A DNA stretch of 64,000 nucleotides from Anarhynchus alexandrinus (lineage: Eukaryota; Chordata; Aves; Charadriiformes; Charadriidae). This document shows, piece after piece, positions 23,673-35,583 of this stretch (its first letter is position 1; every line of letters begins with the position of its first letter). The stretch spans positions 62,001 to 126,000 of the forward strand of contig VUYV01000047.1 of the NCBI GenBank assembly GCA_008711295.1, read 5' to 3'. The notes under the pieces are model-generated. The model did no database searches and was not told where the DNA came from. It saw nothing but the letters and a program-made list of their open reading frames with translations. The position numbers and the translations under genes were made by a program.

Positions 23673-23857
23673 ACAGCATTTACAAAATAATTATCCAGCC
23701 CTGATTTAAAATTGCCGACGACAGAGGAACCACAGCATCCTCTGAGGGGCCACTCCAGTGGTTAATTACCTTCATTATTAACAATGTTAGCCTTATTTCT
23801 AGCCTGAAATTTTCTCTGGCTTTGAGCTGAATCCACTGGAGTGCCTCACACCTTTAG
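23673..23857 (-). mobile_element. Ancient CR1-like LINE fragment, antisense
   Basis: Strings such as ATCCAGCCCTGATTTAAA, CCACTCCAGTGGTTAATTACC and TTAGCCTTATTTCTAGCCTG follow the order of the 3' region of old amniote CR1-type LINEs. It is much more diverged than the other copies and has no recognisable tail. The call rests on remembered family structure, not alignment. Confidence 0.6.
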
Positions 23858-24922
23858 TTTTTGGACTGAGCAGCCATTAGTACCTTTTGTTCCACTTGTA
23901 GAGGACCCGTTTCTTTCCCTATTTTTCACTGGAACAGCTTTAACTCTGTGAGTTTTCAGACGGAGATACATATTCAAACCTTCTGTAGGGCTCTTTCCCA
24001 TTTATCAATGTTGTGAATTTGCAGACTGTAGAGCAGGATGCAGCAATCCGGAAAAGCCTCTCCTGCTGCACGCTTATATTTCCAGACGTGTTCTGCTGAC
24101 ACCATGATTTGATTTTCTTTTTTTTTCATTTGTTTTTTATTTGCAGTTTTCCCTCTGTGTAACTCAGTTTCTTTGCCCTGGAATGAAATGCTGGTCTGAC
24201 TGAGGAAATGTGACTTTCCTCTGATTTCAACAGATCGCAATTTCACCTGTTTTAGACAAGTGGGGAACGAATGAATACCGGGGATTAGAGTCAGTCTGGT
24301 CCTGACACCGAACATAATCCCCTCTTCCTATTGAAGCTCTGTGTAAAATGCCTTTCAGACCAACCAAGCACTGCACAGACATGGCAAAGACGGAGAGAGA
24401 ACAGGCAAATCTGCATGGCGTCTCTTATGATTATGGATCGTTGGAGAAGCGCTTTAAGTATTTATATCTACACCTGATTGATGAAAGTCTGGCCAGGAAG
24501 ATTTAAAAATTGTTTGCCAATTAATGTTGGGAGTCCAAAATATTTTTAAATACCTTTTTGAGAGCCTATGCATATGTTATCAGACCTGCAAGGCAAATTT
24601 GTACATTATTTAAAACTTACATCTTCCGAGAGCTAATAAATGACTAAGATATGATCCTTCCAGGCAGCCTTGTGCCCCTTGTTATAAGAGGTATCTCCCT
24701 TGCCAGAAGAGACCTCGAGCAGGAAGGGCATGTCACACTGCTGGCGTTTTTCAAGTGACGGAACATCTTTTCATGCCTGATAATGTGGGAGAAACACCTG
24801 AAACTCTGTTAAATATTTGATAGCCCTCTTGCCGCAGCATGGTGCAGAGCACCAAGTTTGACTCTAAAATAGCCCAGTTCAGGAGAGCAGGGAGGAAGAA
24901 GGGGAAATATTGGAAAACAGTA
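23858..24922. other. Unique sequence, no gene recognised
   Basis: A 113-codon minus-strand frame (23974-24315) has no known domain. Nothing else is recognisable. Confidence 0.5.
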
Positions 24923-24960
24923 TCATTATGTTTCTTTAGATTTCTTTAGAAACATAATGA
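24923..24960. repeat. 13-bp perfect hairpin, 12-nt loop
   Basis: Arms 24923-24935 (TCATTATGTTTCT) and 24948-24960 are exact reverse complements. The direct repeat TTTCTTTAGA occurs twice across the loop. No terminator context applies in a vertebrate genome. Confidence 0.85.
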
Positions 24961-25222
24961 GCCAAAGAGTGGCTCTTTCTTCAAAAATCCCACACCCACA
25001 AACATCCGTGTGCCTGCACACGTATGTAAGAAACACCTCCATCAAGGCAAGGATGTCCTGCCAGAGCACTTCACGCTGCTCTCAGCCAAGTGAAAAAAGC
25101 CCTAATCTACAAGATCCTCCTTCCCCTTGTGCCACAGACGTGGGGTTGTCAGCAGCCCCTTCTCCTTCTTCCTCTGCGTATACACATGTTCTTCTGGCAG
25201 CCTCCACCAACATCTCACACAT

Positions 25223-25309
25223 CCATGCCATCCCGTGCCATGCCATGCCATGCCATGCCATGCCATGCCATGCCATCCCGTCCCATCCCATCCCATCCCA
25301 TCCCATTCC
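25223..25309. repeat. Pentanucleotide microsatellite CCATG/CCATC
   Basis: About eight CCATG units (25236-25275) pass into CCATC/CCCAT units (25276-25306). Because five is not a multiple of three, long low-complexity frames open on both strands. They should not be annotated as proteins. Confidence 0.97.
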
Positions 25310-25628
25310 TGTCCTCAGTGTCCCAATATCTGCACAGCAGGCCATGGACCCCTCCAGGGCTTGGGATCTGCTGGACTGCCATGAGAAAGAAGGACTGTGT
25401 ACAGTGCTTTATCTACTGCCAACAGCCACCCGGCTGGTGCCTTGCCAGGGCCCCCAGCTTGTGCTGGGCTCTGGAGTAAGGTGTGTCAAAGAGGTGTCTA
25501 ACACCCCTCCCCAAGCACAGGTTGCAGAGGACACATATCCTGGTCCTCATGAAGCCATGGGAGGCACTCATAGCAAACAATGTTTGTGAGGTACCACCAA
25601 AGCTGTGAGGCCAGATGCAAGTTGGCGT
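25310..25628. other. Unique sequence, no gene recognised
   Basis: The 210-codon plus-strand frame 24957-25589 runs through the microsatellite into this part and shows no domain. Confidence 0.5.
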
Positions 25629-25759
25629 CCATGGATTTTCCACTCCACGGAGCGGAGACACTGCATAAAATGCACATTCTTTGGTGTTTGTTTGACCAGC
25701 TCCATCACCTTAAGAGTCAGGTAGGTTTCTCTCCCCACTGATCCTTCTCTTTCCAAATT
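25629..25759 (+). repeat. Diverged inverted repeat, left arm (131 bp)
   Basis: It aligns to the reverse complement of 26167-26292 with about six substitutions and one 5-bp gap (near 25641-25649). It contains ACCTTAAGAGTCAGGTAGG and TTTGGTGTTTGTTTGACC. It is not similar to CR1 or to the perfect inverted repeat at 4.5-5.8 kb. Confidence 0.93.
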
Positions 25760-26166
25760 CCCCCCACAACCCTGTCTGGGTGCCAGGCACCGCCAAGCAG
25801 CCACAGTGCATGGAGACAGCATCAGGCAAGAGCCCTAAACAGGCAATATTTAACACTGTTAAAAAATTGTGAAATATGATAGGTGCAGAGGGAAAAGGGA
25901 GGGGATTCAGGGAGGAAGAGAGAAGTGAAAAGAACAAAGGAATCTCTAATAGAACGGCAATGCTTGTTGCAGGCATACATAAATTAAAACAGGTGATCTG
26001 ACATAACCACAGCAATGGTTGCTTTAGAAGATGCTTTAGAAGTCAGCAGATGGCTGACTTCTAAAAGACACGTCACAAGAAAGGGAGTTCCACCTCATGG
26101 AAGGCAAAGGGCTTTGAAAATTCGGGCTTTGGACTGTACTAAATCCCTTTTAATGTCAGAGCCAAT
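25760..26166. other. Spacer of diverged inverted repeat, with nested hairpin
   Basis: 407 bp with no gene. It includes a 13-bp perfect hairpin with a 5-nt loop at 26035-26065 (TTTAGAAGTCAGC, loop AGATG, GCTGACTTCTAAA). Confidence 0.85.
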
Positions 26167-26292
26167 AATTTGGAAAGAGAAGGATCAGCGGGGACAGAAA
26201 CCTACCTGACTCTTAAGGTGATGGAGCTGGTCAAACAAACACCAAAGAATGTGCATTTCATGCAGTGCCTCCACTCTGTGGAAAATCCATGG
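26167..26292 (-). repeat. Diverged inverted repeat, right arm (126 bp)
   Basis: Partner of 25629-25759. The arms begin at AATTTGGAAAGAGAAGGATC and end at AAAATCCATGG. Homology stops sharply on both sides. Confidence 0.93.
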
Positions 26293-28018
26293 TTTTACCC
26301 ATCTTCAGTGGGAAAGGATAAAACTCCTGGATGGACCAAGAGGGAGACCAGCAGCTTCTGGTGACTTTATTGCAGTCCTTGGTAGACTGGAAGCAGATTT
26401 CTCTGGCCCAGCAAATGAGATTATCATGTTATAAATTGCATCTCTCTGCTTTCTGGTGTCATTTTATCCCAGGTGATGCCTTAATGGATTTCTATCCTGT
26501 TCCCCCCGTTGCTGATGACTTTGCCATGTGTTGCCACCTCATATTGAAGAGCCCCCTGGATTTCATGAAGGTCTTTCAAAATCTCCTTTCGTATTCCACA
26601 TTTAACAATTAAAGAGTTAATTGTGGCTTCCACTAGAACTCATCTCAATAATGCTTAGTAACAAGTCAAGGTTTGTGGGAAGAATAAACGTGAGGTAGTT
26701 TTATTTTTATAAACCTTATGATAAGGAGGGAAACGAGAAGCTTTGAGGCACCCAAGCCCTTCTTCACGTCTGAACTAGAAACATAGTTTTCAAAGCCAAA
26801 TGCAGGTCGAGAGCAATTGTTCTGAATTGGAGTAGATATGCTGACAGCAGCCTTGACTTCAGGCAGGCAGCCTCGTCGGTAGCCTGGCAAGCTCACCGAT
26901 GTGAAAGTATTAATGGAGTTAGTTACAAAGAGGCTGAAAGCAGAAGCAAATGCTGTGTGCATCTGGTGGGATGTGCCATCAATTAAATGATCTCTCTCTT
27001 GATTCAACCTGGGCTTATCCTGAAAGGACGTCAGTGGGACTCTTTCTCTACTTAAATGGATGCAGAAACTTAAGTGTTTAGTCAGATCAGGGCTGTGGTT
27101 GTTTACAAAAACAAAGAGTTAGGCCCCAGTGTAAAAGAAATTTTTTTAAAATTTCCAGTACTTAAGCACATGTTCAATTCCCAGATCAGACCTTGACATT
27201 TACTAGTTGGTGCGTAGGACATAATCAGTGCTGAGTTTCTAATTGCGAATATCAAAATAGTCATAAAGGCAGAACAGTAAGAGTGATAACCTTTTCCAGG
27301 GTAAGTGTAGTTGCTCTGCTTGCCTTCATTCTACCAGTGCCCTATTATGCACTATAATTTGGAGGATTATGGGATAATCATTATGGGACCTTCTTCTGAT
27401 GAAAGAAAAAAAACAAAGGCAAAACTGCTTCTCACCTCAACAACCTTAATTTTGTATGAATTCATGCTGGTGTGACTATCTGCCTTTTTCCAATATCTAT
27501 TTTTCAATCAACTACTTTGCTTTCAAGTCACAAAACGTGTTTGATACTTAGGCCATTCCGGGGTCAGAAGAGAGGCCGCATCTGGTATTGTATGATGGAA
27601 ATCCCTTGTCTACTGGGTTTATTCCTCTTCCTTAAATGGCTCCTTCTGAGATCTGGGGACGGCTATAATTTCAGGGTTAGTGTTTGAATGACCTTTTCAA
27701 GAAATATCTTAATAGTAGGAGAATGTTTGTGCGTACCTTTCTCGTGCTACCCACCCGTCATGTTAGAACAGTTATTACAGGGGCATGGACATGGGCCCTG
27801 ACCTCTGAGCCCCTGGAGGGAAAGGCTTGCAAACATTTAACAAGGTAAAAAGACATCAAAGGGGCAGGTCAGCGTTTCTGACAGCGTATTAAGGAGCAAG
27901 TTATGTCAGTGACTTTCCTCCAGGCTTTGTATGGTATATGCAGTCCCACATTTCCCCACTTTCATATATGTTGTAAGTGTTTTCGCTCAGGGATAAGCTA
28001 TTGCACATTCATTCACAT
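26293..28018. other. Unique sequence, no gene recognised
   Basis: No repeat is identified. The frames at 26331-26612 and 26666-27007 have no domain. Confidence 0.5.
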
Positions 28019-28251
28019 TTAAAAATTCTTTACTGTGAGGGCAGTGAGACATTGGCTCAGGTTGCCCAGAGAAGCTGTGGATGCCCCATCCCTGGAGATC
28101 TTCAAGGAAAGGTTGGAACAACTTTGAGTTTTGAGTTTCGAGCAACCTGATCTAGTGGGAGGTGTCCCTGCCCACAGCAGGGGGGTTGGACTAGATGATC
28201 TTTGAGGTCCCTTCCAACCTAAACCATTCCGTGATTCTATGACTCTATGAA
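28019..28251 (+). mobile_element. CR1 LINE, short 3' end, sense, older group
   Basis: From TTTACTGTGAGGGCAGTGAG to ATTCTATGACTCTATGAA. A local duplication (TTTGAGTTTTGAGTTTCGAG, about 28121-28141) interrupts the usual GGAGCAACCT context. Confidence 0.93.
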
Positions 28252-31200
28252 ATCTGCATGGACAGATGCTGCCAAGCAGCTGGTACACGGTACATACTTT
28301 GTGCCTCAAAGCCCTAAATATCTTGCAATATTTACACTAATTTTTCTTGCACTCCCCTTTAGGGCGGGCAGAACATTAGACGGGCAAACTTCTGCTGTCT
28401 CACCCAACGCTGGTGCTGACGCAGCAAAAGGATTCAGGATCCCCCCTTTAATCCATGAGGGTTTACTCCCTTATACCTGAGTACATCAAACCATCCCCCA
28501 CAAAAGACAGATCCCTGCAAGTGAGACAATCTGTGCTTTATGCAGAACATTACGTTACAGAGCCCACCCATTCACCAGGACCCCTTTTTTTCAAATGTTT
28601 CCATAGCTACCCTCAGATGGAGACCCATAAAAGTGACAGTGCCTTTAATCAATCAAAATCAGAAGATCCCTTGAGGGCTTAATTATGTATTTAGGCTGAA
28701 CGAACCTGTCCTTTTTAGATTATCTTTCCTAGCGCTGCCGCTTGGAATAGCCTGCATCTCTGAAGGCGATTCTCAGACTGAAGTGATGCTCAGGAGGCAG
28801 AAGGACACGATGCTATTGTGGCACTGTCCTTCAGCAAAGCCTTGGCAGTAGGGCATCCTTCTGCCCTGCTGGCTGGCCTGGCAGTAGAAGAGCCAGCCCA
28901 GACACATCTGAAGGGCAAGCTAATATAAATAGTCTGTGTGCTCATTCTCCTCTTCACAAATAAGCTGAATATTTGACCCAACCCATCAGAAGAGAAATGA
29001 CCAGACAGATGGTCTGGTCACACATACAGGCAATTAATACAGTGATAATCCTTTACCCGTCGGTGGTAGAAAACTATATTAGGAAGAAGGGACGGATTCC
29101 CAGTAAAGTGAATTCTTAGTAAATGGATATATATTAAGACTGAATTTTTCTCAGGATTAATTCAGATCTGTGTAAATGTATATAGCCCCGTGGACTTTGA
29201 CAAAGTGTGAGGTTTGTCTCTGGAGAGAGAAAGCACCCAGGATGCTTCCGACCCTGCAAATCACTATTCTGAAAATTCAGCGTATACCTAAAGGAAACTA
29301 AGCTTTGCTTTGAGCCAGAGCCTAGAACAGGTAGGAGGGAGCATAAATAGTGAGTCTGGCCCAGGAAAGAAGAATGGATGGAAAAATGGAAATTTTACAA
29401 ATCAGACATGGTTTTATTTAGATTTTAAATGCTGAAACTTTGTCTAAAAACTAGGTGTTCCAATTTCCTACATTTGAGAGACTGTATCAAGATAGAATGC
29501 AATTTAAGTGATTTCATGCTATTGAGTCTAAGGAACACTGGTTTACTAATTTGAAGACAAGGTTGATTTCAGGTCTACTTTCAATCATCTTTCCTCACAC
29601 GAGGACACTGCTGTTCTTAACCAATCAACAGTTTATTCATTCATCTAGAACTACACACGTATAGAATCAATCTTTCATCAGGATAACATTACATTCTGAA
29701 ATATTTTCAGTGAATACCAAAATTGAAAAAAAAAAAAAAAATCTGTGGGCTTCTTCAAACCTGATGTCGGTCGCAAAAAGTTCTGGTCTGATTTAATCAA
29801 CAGTTCCTTCTGAAGTTAACAGAAAGAGACCAGCATCCACATGGGACAGTTTATTCCAGTTTAGGATAAATGCCTTAAATAGGTGGGATGAATCATTTTT
29901 GAGCAGTGTCTGTTTCGTTCCGTTCTCTATAAAGGAAAAGTAAATGATAATTTAAAATAGATGTCTAGCTTGTAGGCAGCAAAAATTACCTGTGATGCAT
30001 CTTTTTTGTTGTTGTTGTGTGGGTTTTTCGTTTTATTTTGTTTTATCTGATCTTAAAGAAGACCAAAATTATCACAATAATTTATTTGGGAAAAAAGATT
30101 AATTTTTGTGGCAAAGAACATCCCTAGGATGTCCCAGAGCCTGGGACAGTGCAAATCCCTGCCTTATAGTAGGTAGAGACTAGATTTGAAAATGAGCTTA
30201 GCTCTAATTAGAGACTTAATTATTAGCTAGTGGGGCTTTTCAAGACGAACAGTCACTTTTGTTGAGATTGCTTCAGTCTGTGAAATATTTAATAAGTGGT
30301 CACAAGCACAAAGAAAGTGAGCAAGACCACTCTCCAAGCTGAGGGTTTAAATGTTGCTCCATGAAGGGACTTCCAATGCTTGTTTGCTGATCTTAGTGGC
30401 TTAGAAGGATTTAATGTTGACTGAATGGGCGTATCCCTGCTCACACAAATACCATGTAGAAGGATGGCTCATGCTTTCCTGGGGAATATGAGGTCAGTTT
30501 CTGATAGACAGGGGAGGAACCATCCAGGATCCCCAGTGGTGGGCTGTGGCTGAAGCCAATGCCTTACCACCAACTCCTTTTTGACCACAGCTCTGTAGTT
30601 TGAGGTAACTAAAGCACGAAGTTAAGTTTTTAGATTCCACTTCAAAAACCAAAGGAGAAAAATCTGTTTGGTCCAAAAAGCCTTTTGATTTCTGTTTCTC
30701 GGTTTCGTCGCTAGAAGTAGAAACTCCAGAAGTATGTGCAGTGGAGACAGCAGTGATGTCCTACCCAACATGCCCATGGACTCCTAGGAGCCATGACTGC
30801 AGAGATGCCAGCTTCTGACATGAAAACCCATCCTCCCTCCAGACCTCCTTGGGTGATCCTGGCAAGGGGAGATCCCATTGGTGACAGCTGCCACCACTTA
30901 GAGAAAATGAGCCACACATCTTTTTGTGCAGCAGACACCTCCCCATGCTCCGGGATGATGGTGAGGATGGGAAGCAGTTCACAGCTCTTGACCCTGACCT
31001 TGGATTTGGTGGCCTAGGCGTTCCCATGGTCTGTAGCTGTCCTCACATTTCCCCGAGCGCCCCCAGAACCTCCGCGATTTGCTCTCTCCCTTGTTCTCCT
31101 TCTGCAGCTCAAATCCAGTAGATGGCGACAGGATATAAAGCATTTTGTTAATTCTTCCACGAATTGGCGGGGTTTTATGTTTAATTCATTTTAACATTCC

Positions 31201-33166
31201 CCCTTTAAAATAAATTTATTTTCATATTTCAAAGTCATGGCTGCATTTGAGTTCATTTATCTTTCGATGTTCTCTTTTGCTCCTCATGCTGTACAATTCA
31301 TTTCATGTGTAGAGTCACAGCCAACCTCCTACCAGTCTTGCAAGTTTGGAGGAACTACTCCAGGTGTTCCTTGATTCTGCAGTCATCTAATGCCCCAGGA
31401 CAAGGGATGCCATCAATAACATCACTTTGGGACTTTTGATCCATCTGCTTTCATTTCTAAGTCTGTGACCTTACATCTCATATCTGCAATTGATTTTCAT
31501 GACCTCCTGTAAGACTGCTACAGCCATATGGAAGGTCAGCCACCACATTGTTATGGGTCAGAACAGAACAGAAGGCATTCACTTGAAAAGGTAATTTTTT
31601 TTCATCTTAGGCACATAAGAAGCACTATTTACCTATGAGCATTCAGAGTCTTCAATTCTGAAAGATGAGAGCCTATAGAATGGGAAAATGGGGAAAATCT
31701 AGCAAATCTGGATCCTGTGGAAATTTCCACTCTGGAATGACAACATATTAAAATAGTGATGCAATCCCACACCTGTAATCCCTAACTCCCTTCAAGGATA
31801 TCTCTCCAAGTGCAAGTCATGGGCATCCCAGTCTGAGTTATATGGAAGGCACTCTTAAGAAATACAGTTTTAAATACAGCGTGCTTCAGTCTCTTTAGTT
31901 GACGTACCTCTTGAGCTGGGATATGCACGTTGTCTGCCATTGTCTCTATCTTATTTAGGATAAAGCATCATCTGAAACAGGCACTGAGGTGATTTCTAAA
32001 ATTCTGGTTGTCATGGAGACAGGAACAGGCTGACCGCCTCCTGGTTGCAGAAGGAGAGAGTGGGCTACAGCAACTTCTCACCAAGAGATATTCCAAAGAC
32101 TTTTGACATCTGCAAGTCTGGCATAGAAACACTTCTTTATCGTGGAGGGTGGTTAAAACATAACTCTCTGAGGCACTTGCTGTAGTAATGGAAAAGCACT
32201 TAAAAAAATGGAAGAATATTTCTTATCTTTCATTCAGCACTCTTGACCAGTTTGACTACTTCAGAGGAAAAAGATAACCCCACACATATTTATCCTCTTA
32301 ATAACAAAAGTCTAGCCAAGATAGCAGTAATGACCTTCATTAGGTCCCCTGTGTTCCTTGGGGTAACACAAAGAATCAGAGGGGATGTCCATGTAAAATC
32401 CTAACTCCTCCCTTTACAGGAAAGGTCACCTCACGTGTTTCAAAAAACCTAATGAAAGTAGCCAATCGCCAAATCTCCTGAGCACAGAAAGGTATGTCAG
32501 GCCATCAGCCAGTTAATTGTGGTAATTGATACAGCAATAAGTACAATTTTTCCCACCATTGATATAGACGGCAGCCAGAAAGATTTATTGATTTCTTTAT
32601 TTCTTCGAAAGCAGCTGAAAGCTCTCATGGAAAGCTTTATTGAAAAGTTATTCACCATCTGGAAGCAGAGAAGCCATTTAATTTTCTCCTAAGTAGAAAA
32701 GAATAATCCTTACTTCTCTTTTTCCAACATTGCTTTGCCATGCATGGCCTTGGGAGTCACAAACCTCTGTATAGTAGAGACACCCATCTGGCAGCAGTCT
32801 AACAGCTCCCGTGGTAGGACAGGTGCCCATCTCAGGTGCCATTTGACTCAGGATTTTGGGCAATATGGCCTTAGGCAAAAATTAGCATCTCAAATGGATC
32901 TGTCTGAACGCTAAAGATGCAGCTCTTTCTGATAGAAACTTGCACTGCGTTTGAACCTGTGAGAAGTTGGCAGAGCCAGAGGTCAGTGTGGACCAATCCT
33001 TTGAGTGCCCTATGTCAGTCCTAGCAGACAACGGTGCTTGTTGGCACTGCCCGTGTGAGTACAAGCCCTTGAATGCTGCCTCTGAAGTTTTGGTGCTACC
33101 ACGAGCGCTCTTACTTTGATCAATTGCAAAAGAAACTGCTCACACCTTCCACCGCAGCCAGGAAGA
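28252..33166. other. Long repeat-poor unique stretch
   Basis: No CR1 or LTR. Simple sequence: A run 29726-29741; TTG/TTTTG-rich 30003-30047. Overlapping frames on both strands at 30711-31121 (GC-richer) show no domain. No exon with convincing splice sites was found. Confidence 0.45.
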
Positions 33167-33263
33167 CCCATACTTTGTCAACTCAGAGCAACCTATACTT
33201 CGCTAACCGAAAACAACCCATACTTTAACAAATCAAAGCAACCCATACTTTAAGAACACAAAC
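33167..33263. repeat. 25-bp tandem repeat, ~3.9 copies
   Basis: Units at 33167-33191, 33192-33216, 33217-33241 and 33242-33263 each begin CCCATACTTT (CCTATACTTC in the second) and the first three end in AA, with exact 25-nt spacing. The units have diverged individually, so the array is not new. Confidence 0.93.
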
Positions 33264-34473
33264 CCTGAACAAATGCGCAGTTATTCCGTATGGATGAAGA
33301 GATGTGCACTAATTACCGGGCACCTACTGATAAATTACTGTGCTAGTTACAGCATAGCAGCAGCGGCCTCTTCGCCACAACGGGTGTGCTGAGCCAGCTG
33401 CTGAACCACTTGAGCCCGAACTGCACTCAGTTGTTATCCCCAAACCTTCGTTTTCCAGCCAAGATCCCACTCTTCTCTCCCTCCCACCATGGTTATTATG
33501 TGATTCCTTCTAGTAAAGACTGGACCTTCCTGGCTGGTGTTGAGAGCCTCAGCTGCAAGGGCAAACTGAACTTCAGCACAAGAAGAACTCGAGGCAGATT
33601 AGAAATTTCACACGGGTGAAGCCAGCCAAAGTACGGAGAAACAGAGGAGAGAAAGAGAGAGCTTCAGTGTGCGCTAATTTGAAATACAGACCAACTAATT
33701 CTCTGGATAGTTCACAGATCACAAGTCTCGGAGCAGTACTGTTGGCCCGACAGGTGCATGCTGAGGTTTAAGTGACGTTTCTGTGATGCAGACAGCTTTT
33801 CTGACTTTGAGTGCTAATCGTGTGTTGCATTTGGCATGAAGCCTCTTCTGTTGCCTGGGCTGAAGTATCTCTGCTTGATCACCTCTGCTGCTGCACCGTT
33901 CTCCTTTGGGAAGTTCCCTGACCTAGGCAGAGGAGAGGAATTTATCTGCTAAATTCAGAGAAAAAGCTTTTCTTTGAAAAACAGGATCTCACGTTTCCAA
34001 AAGTTTGGAATTTGTATGGGAAAAGAAATGCTTTCTCTTTACAGGACTGAGTTAAGGCAACCGCTTCCCTGCAGAAAAGTGCAGATTGATATACCAGAGA
34101 AATGAAAGGAACAATAAAAGTGGAACAAAAGCAGATGGAGAAACGGTTGAAGTGATTAATTGTGAATCAAGGAGTGGCAATTCATTTGTGTGTGTAATCT
34201 GCAATTTGCATAATCCTATACTGAAAGCCAAATTGTTCCACCAGTATGCATATTCATGCTTGATTCAGGCAAAGACTCAACTTCTTCAGGATCTGAGCAC
34301 CTGCTAATGAGATTTTGCTGAGCAGGGGTGGGATAATTCATGTGTCTAAAGTTAAGCATGTCATTTGCTGAAAGAACAGTTATTCGTGATGGTATTTGGA
34401 GGAAGATCGCATCTGATCTGACCACCTAGATGGTAAATCAGGGAAGTTTAAGTCCCACCGTCTCCCTTCTATT
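33264..34473. other. Unique sequence, no gene recognised
   Basis: Nothing recognisable; short frames only. Confidence 0.5.
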
Positions 34474-34759
34474 CTTAGTCTTAGTATCTTAGTATCATCT
34501 CAGTTGGAAGGGACCTTTAAGATCATCGAGTCCAACCATCAACCTAACACTGCCAAACCCACCACTAAACCATGTCTCTCAGCACCACATCTCCCCATCT
34601 TTTAAATACCTCCAGGGACAGCGATTCTGCCACTTCCCTGGGCAGCCTGTTCTAATGTCTGTTAACCCTTTNGAAGAAATTTTTCCTATTACCCAATCTG
34701 AACCTCCCCTGGCGTAACTTGAGGCCATTTCCTCTTGACCTATCGCAGCCTGAAAGCTT
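34474..34759 (-). mobile_element. CR1 LINE 3' fragment of a different subfamily, antisense
   Basis: TTAGTATCTTAGTATC tail, then CAGTTGGAAGGGACC, GAGTCCAACCATCAACC, AATACCTCCAGGGACAG and TTGAGGCCATTTCCTCTTGA. The order matches a CR1 3' end, but the tail and several blocks differ from the other copies here, so it is a separate lineage. Position 34672 is ambiguous. Confidence 0.88.
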
Positions 34760-34998
34760 TTCCTTTAAGAAAACTTTGAGACTTATCCCTATTCCACCAA
34801 GTCAGGAGCAAAGCTGGCAAGACAGGTGAAGCTTATGACTCTCACTGAGTAAAAATTAGTGTCAGATCATTCAGCTTCACAAACCCCTTCCATTATGCCA
34901 CCGAAGGCTTAGGCATTCTCGGTCCTTCTCTGCTGAGAGAAGAAAGGCTTCTCTCTTTTCCCTAAAGCCCAGTCAAGCAGTGCTGTGCTTTATGGGTG

Positions 34999-35146
34999 AA
35001 AAAAACCAACAACAACAACAAAAAACAACAAAAAACCCAACAAAAAAAAAAAAAAAAAAACCCCAACAAAAAAAAAAAAAAAAAAACCCCAACAAAAAAA
35101 AAAAAAACCCAAAACCAAACCAACCAAAACAAAAAACAAAACCCCA
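34999..35146. repeat. A-rich CAA/poly(A) low-complexity sequence
   Basis: About 150 bp of almost only A and C: CAACAACAACAA, then A runs of 18 or so punctuated by CCCCAAC at about 25-nt intervals. It gives K/Q/N-rich or F-rich nonsense frames. Confidence 0.97.
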
Positions 35147-35204
35147 GCAAACTGGCATGAGAGAGGAATGCATTTCCTGAATTCAAACCTGCAAGTCCAT
35201 TCTT

Positions 35205-35583
35205 CATAGAATCATAGAATCACAGAATGGTTTAGGTTGGAAAGGACCTTGAAGATCATCGAGTTCCAACCCCCCTGCCATAGGCAGGGACACCTCCCAC
35301 CACACCAGGCTGCCCAAGGCCACCTCCAGCCTGGCCTTGAACACCTCCAGGGATGGGGCCTCAACAACCTCTCTGGGCAACCTGGGACAGTGCCTCACCA
35401 CCCTCACAGTGAAAAACTTCTTCCTAATGTTCAATCTAAACCTGCCCTCTTCCAGTTTCAAGCCATTCCCCCTCGTCCTATCACTCCATGCCCCAGTCAA
35501 AAGTCCTTCCCCAGCTCTCCTGTAGCCCCTTTAGGGACTGGAAGGCCGCAGTAAGATCTCCCCGGAGCCTTCTCTTCTCCAGG
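35205..35583 (-). mobile_element. CR1 LINE 3' fragment, antisense, young group, ~380 bp
   Basis: CATAGAATCATAGAATCACAG tail and 3' end through ORF2 to CTTCTCTTCTCCAGGC. The minus strand 35204-35500 reads the ORF2 C-terminus without a stop (GNGLKLEEGRFRLN block). It shares private variants with the copy at 1674. Confidence 0.96.

Noticed and set aside
24957..25589. 210-codon open frame through CCATG/CCATC units, with open frames on the opposite strand
   Set aside because: Low-complexity pentanucleotide sequence keeps all frames open. No domain on either side.
33167..33263. Regular repeats that could suggest a CRISPR array
   Set aside because: Units are directly tandem with no spacers, units differ, and the genome is avian.
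34973..35207. Phenylalanine-rich and lysine/asparagine-rich frames
   Set aside because: Products of the A-rich low-complexity tract at 34999-35146.
35204..35500. 98-codon frame, and near-identical frames at 1735-2031 and 51554-51853, as a conserved small gene family
   Set aside because: They lie within CR1 copies and are the ORF2 C-terminus or its antisense shadow; the similarity is that of the repeat.
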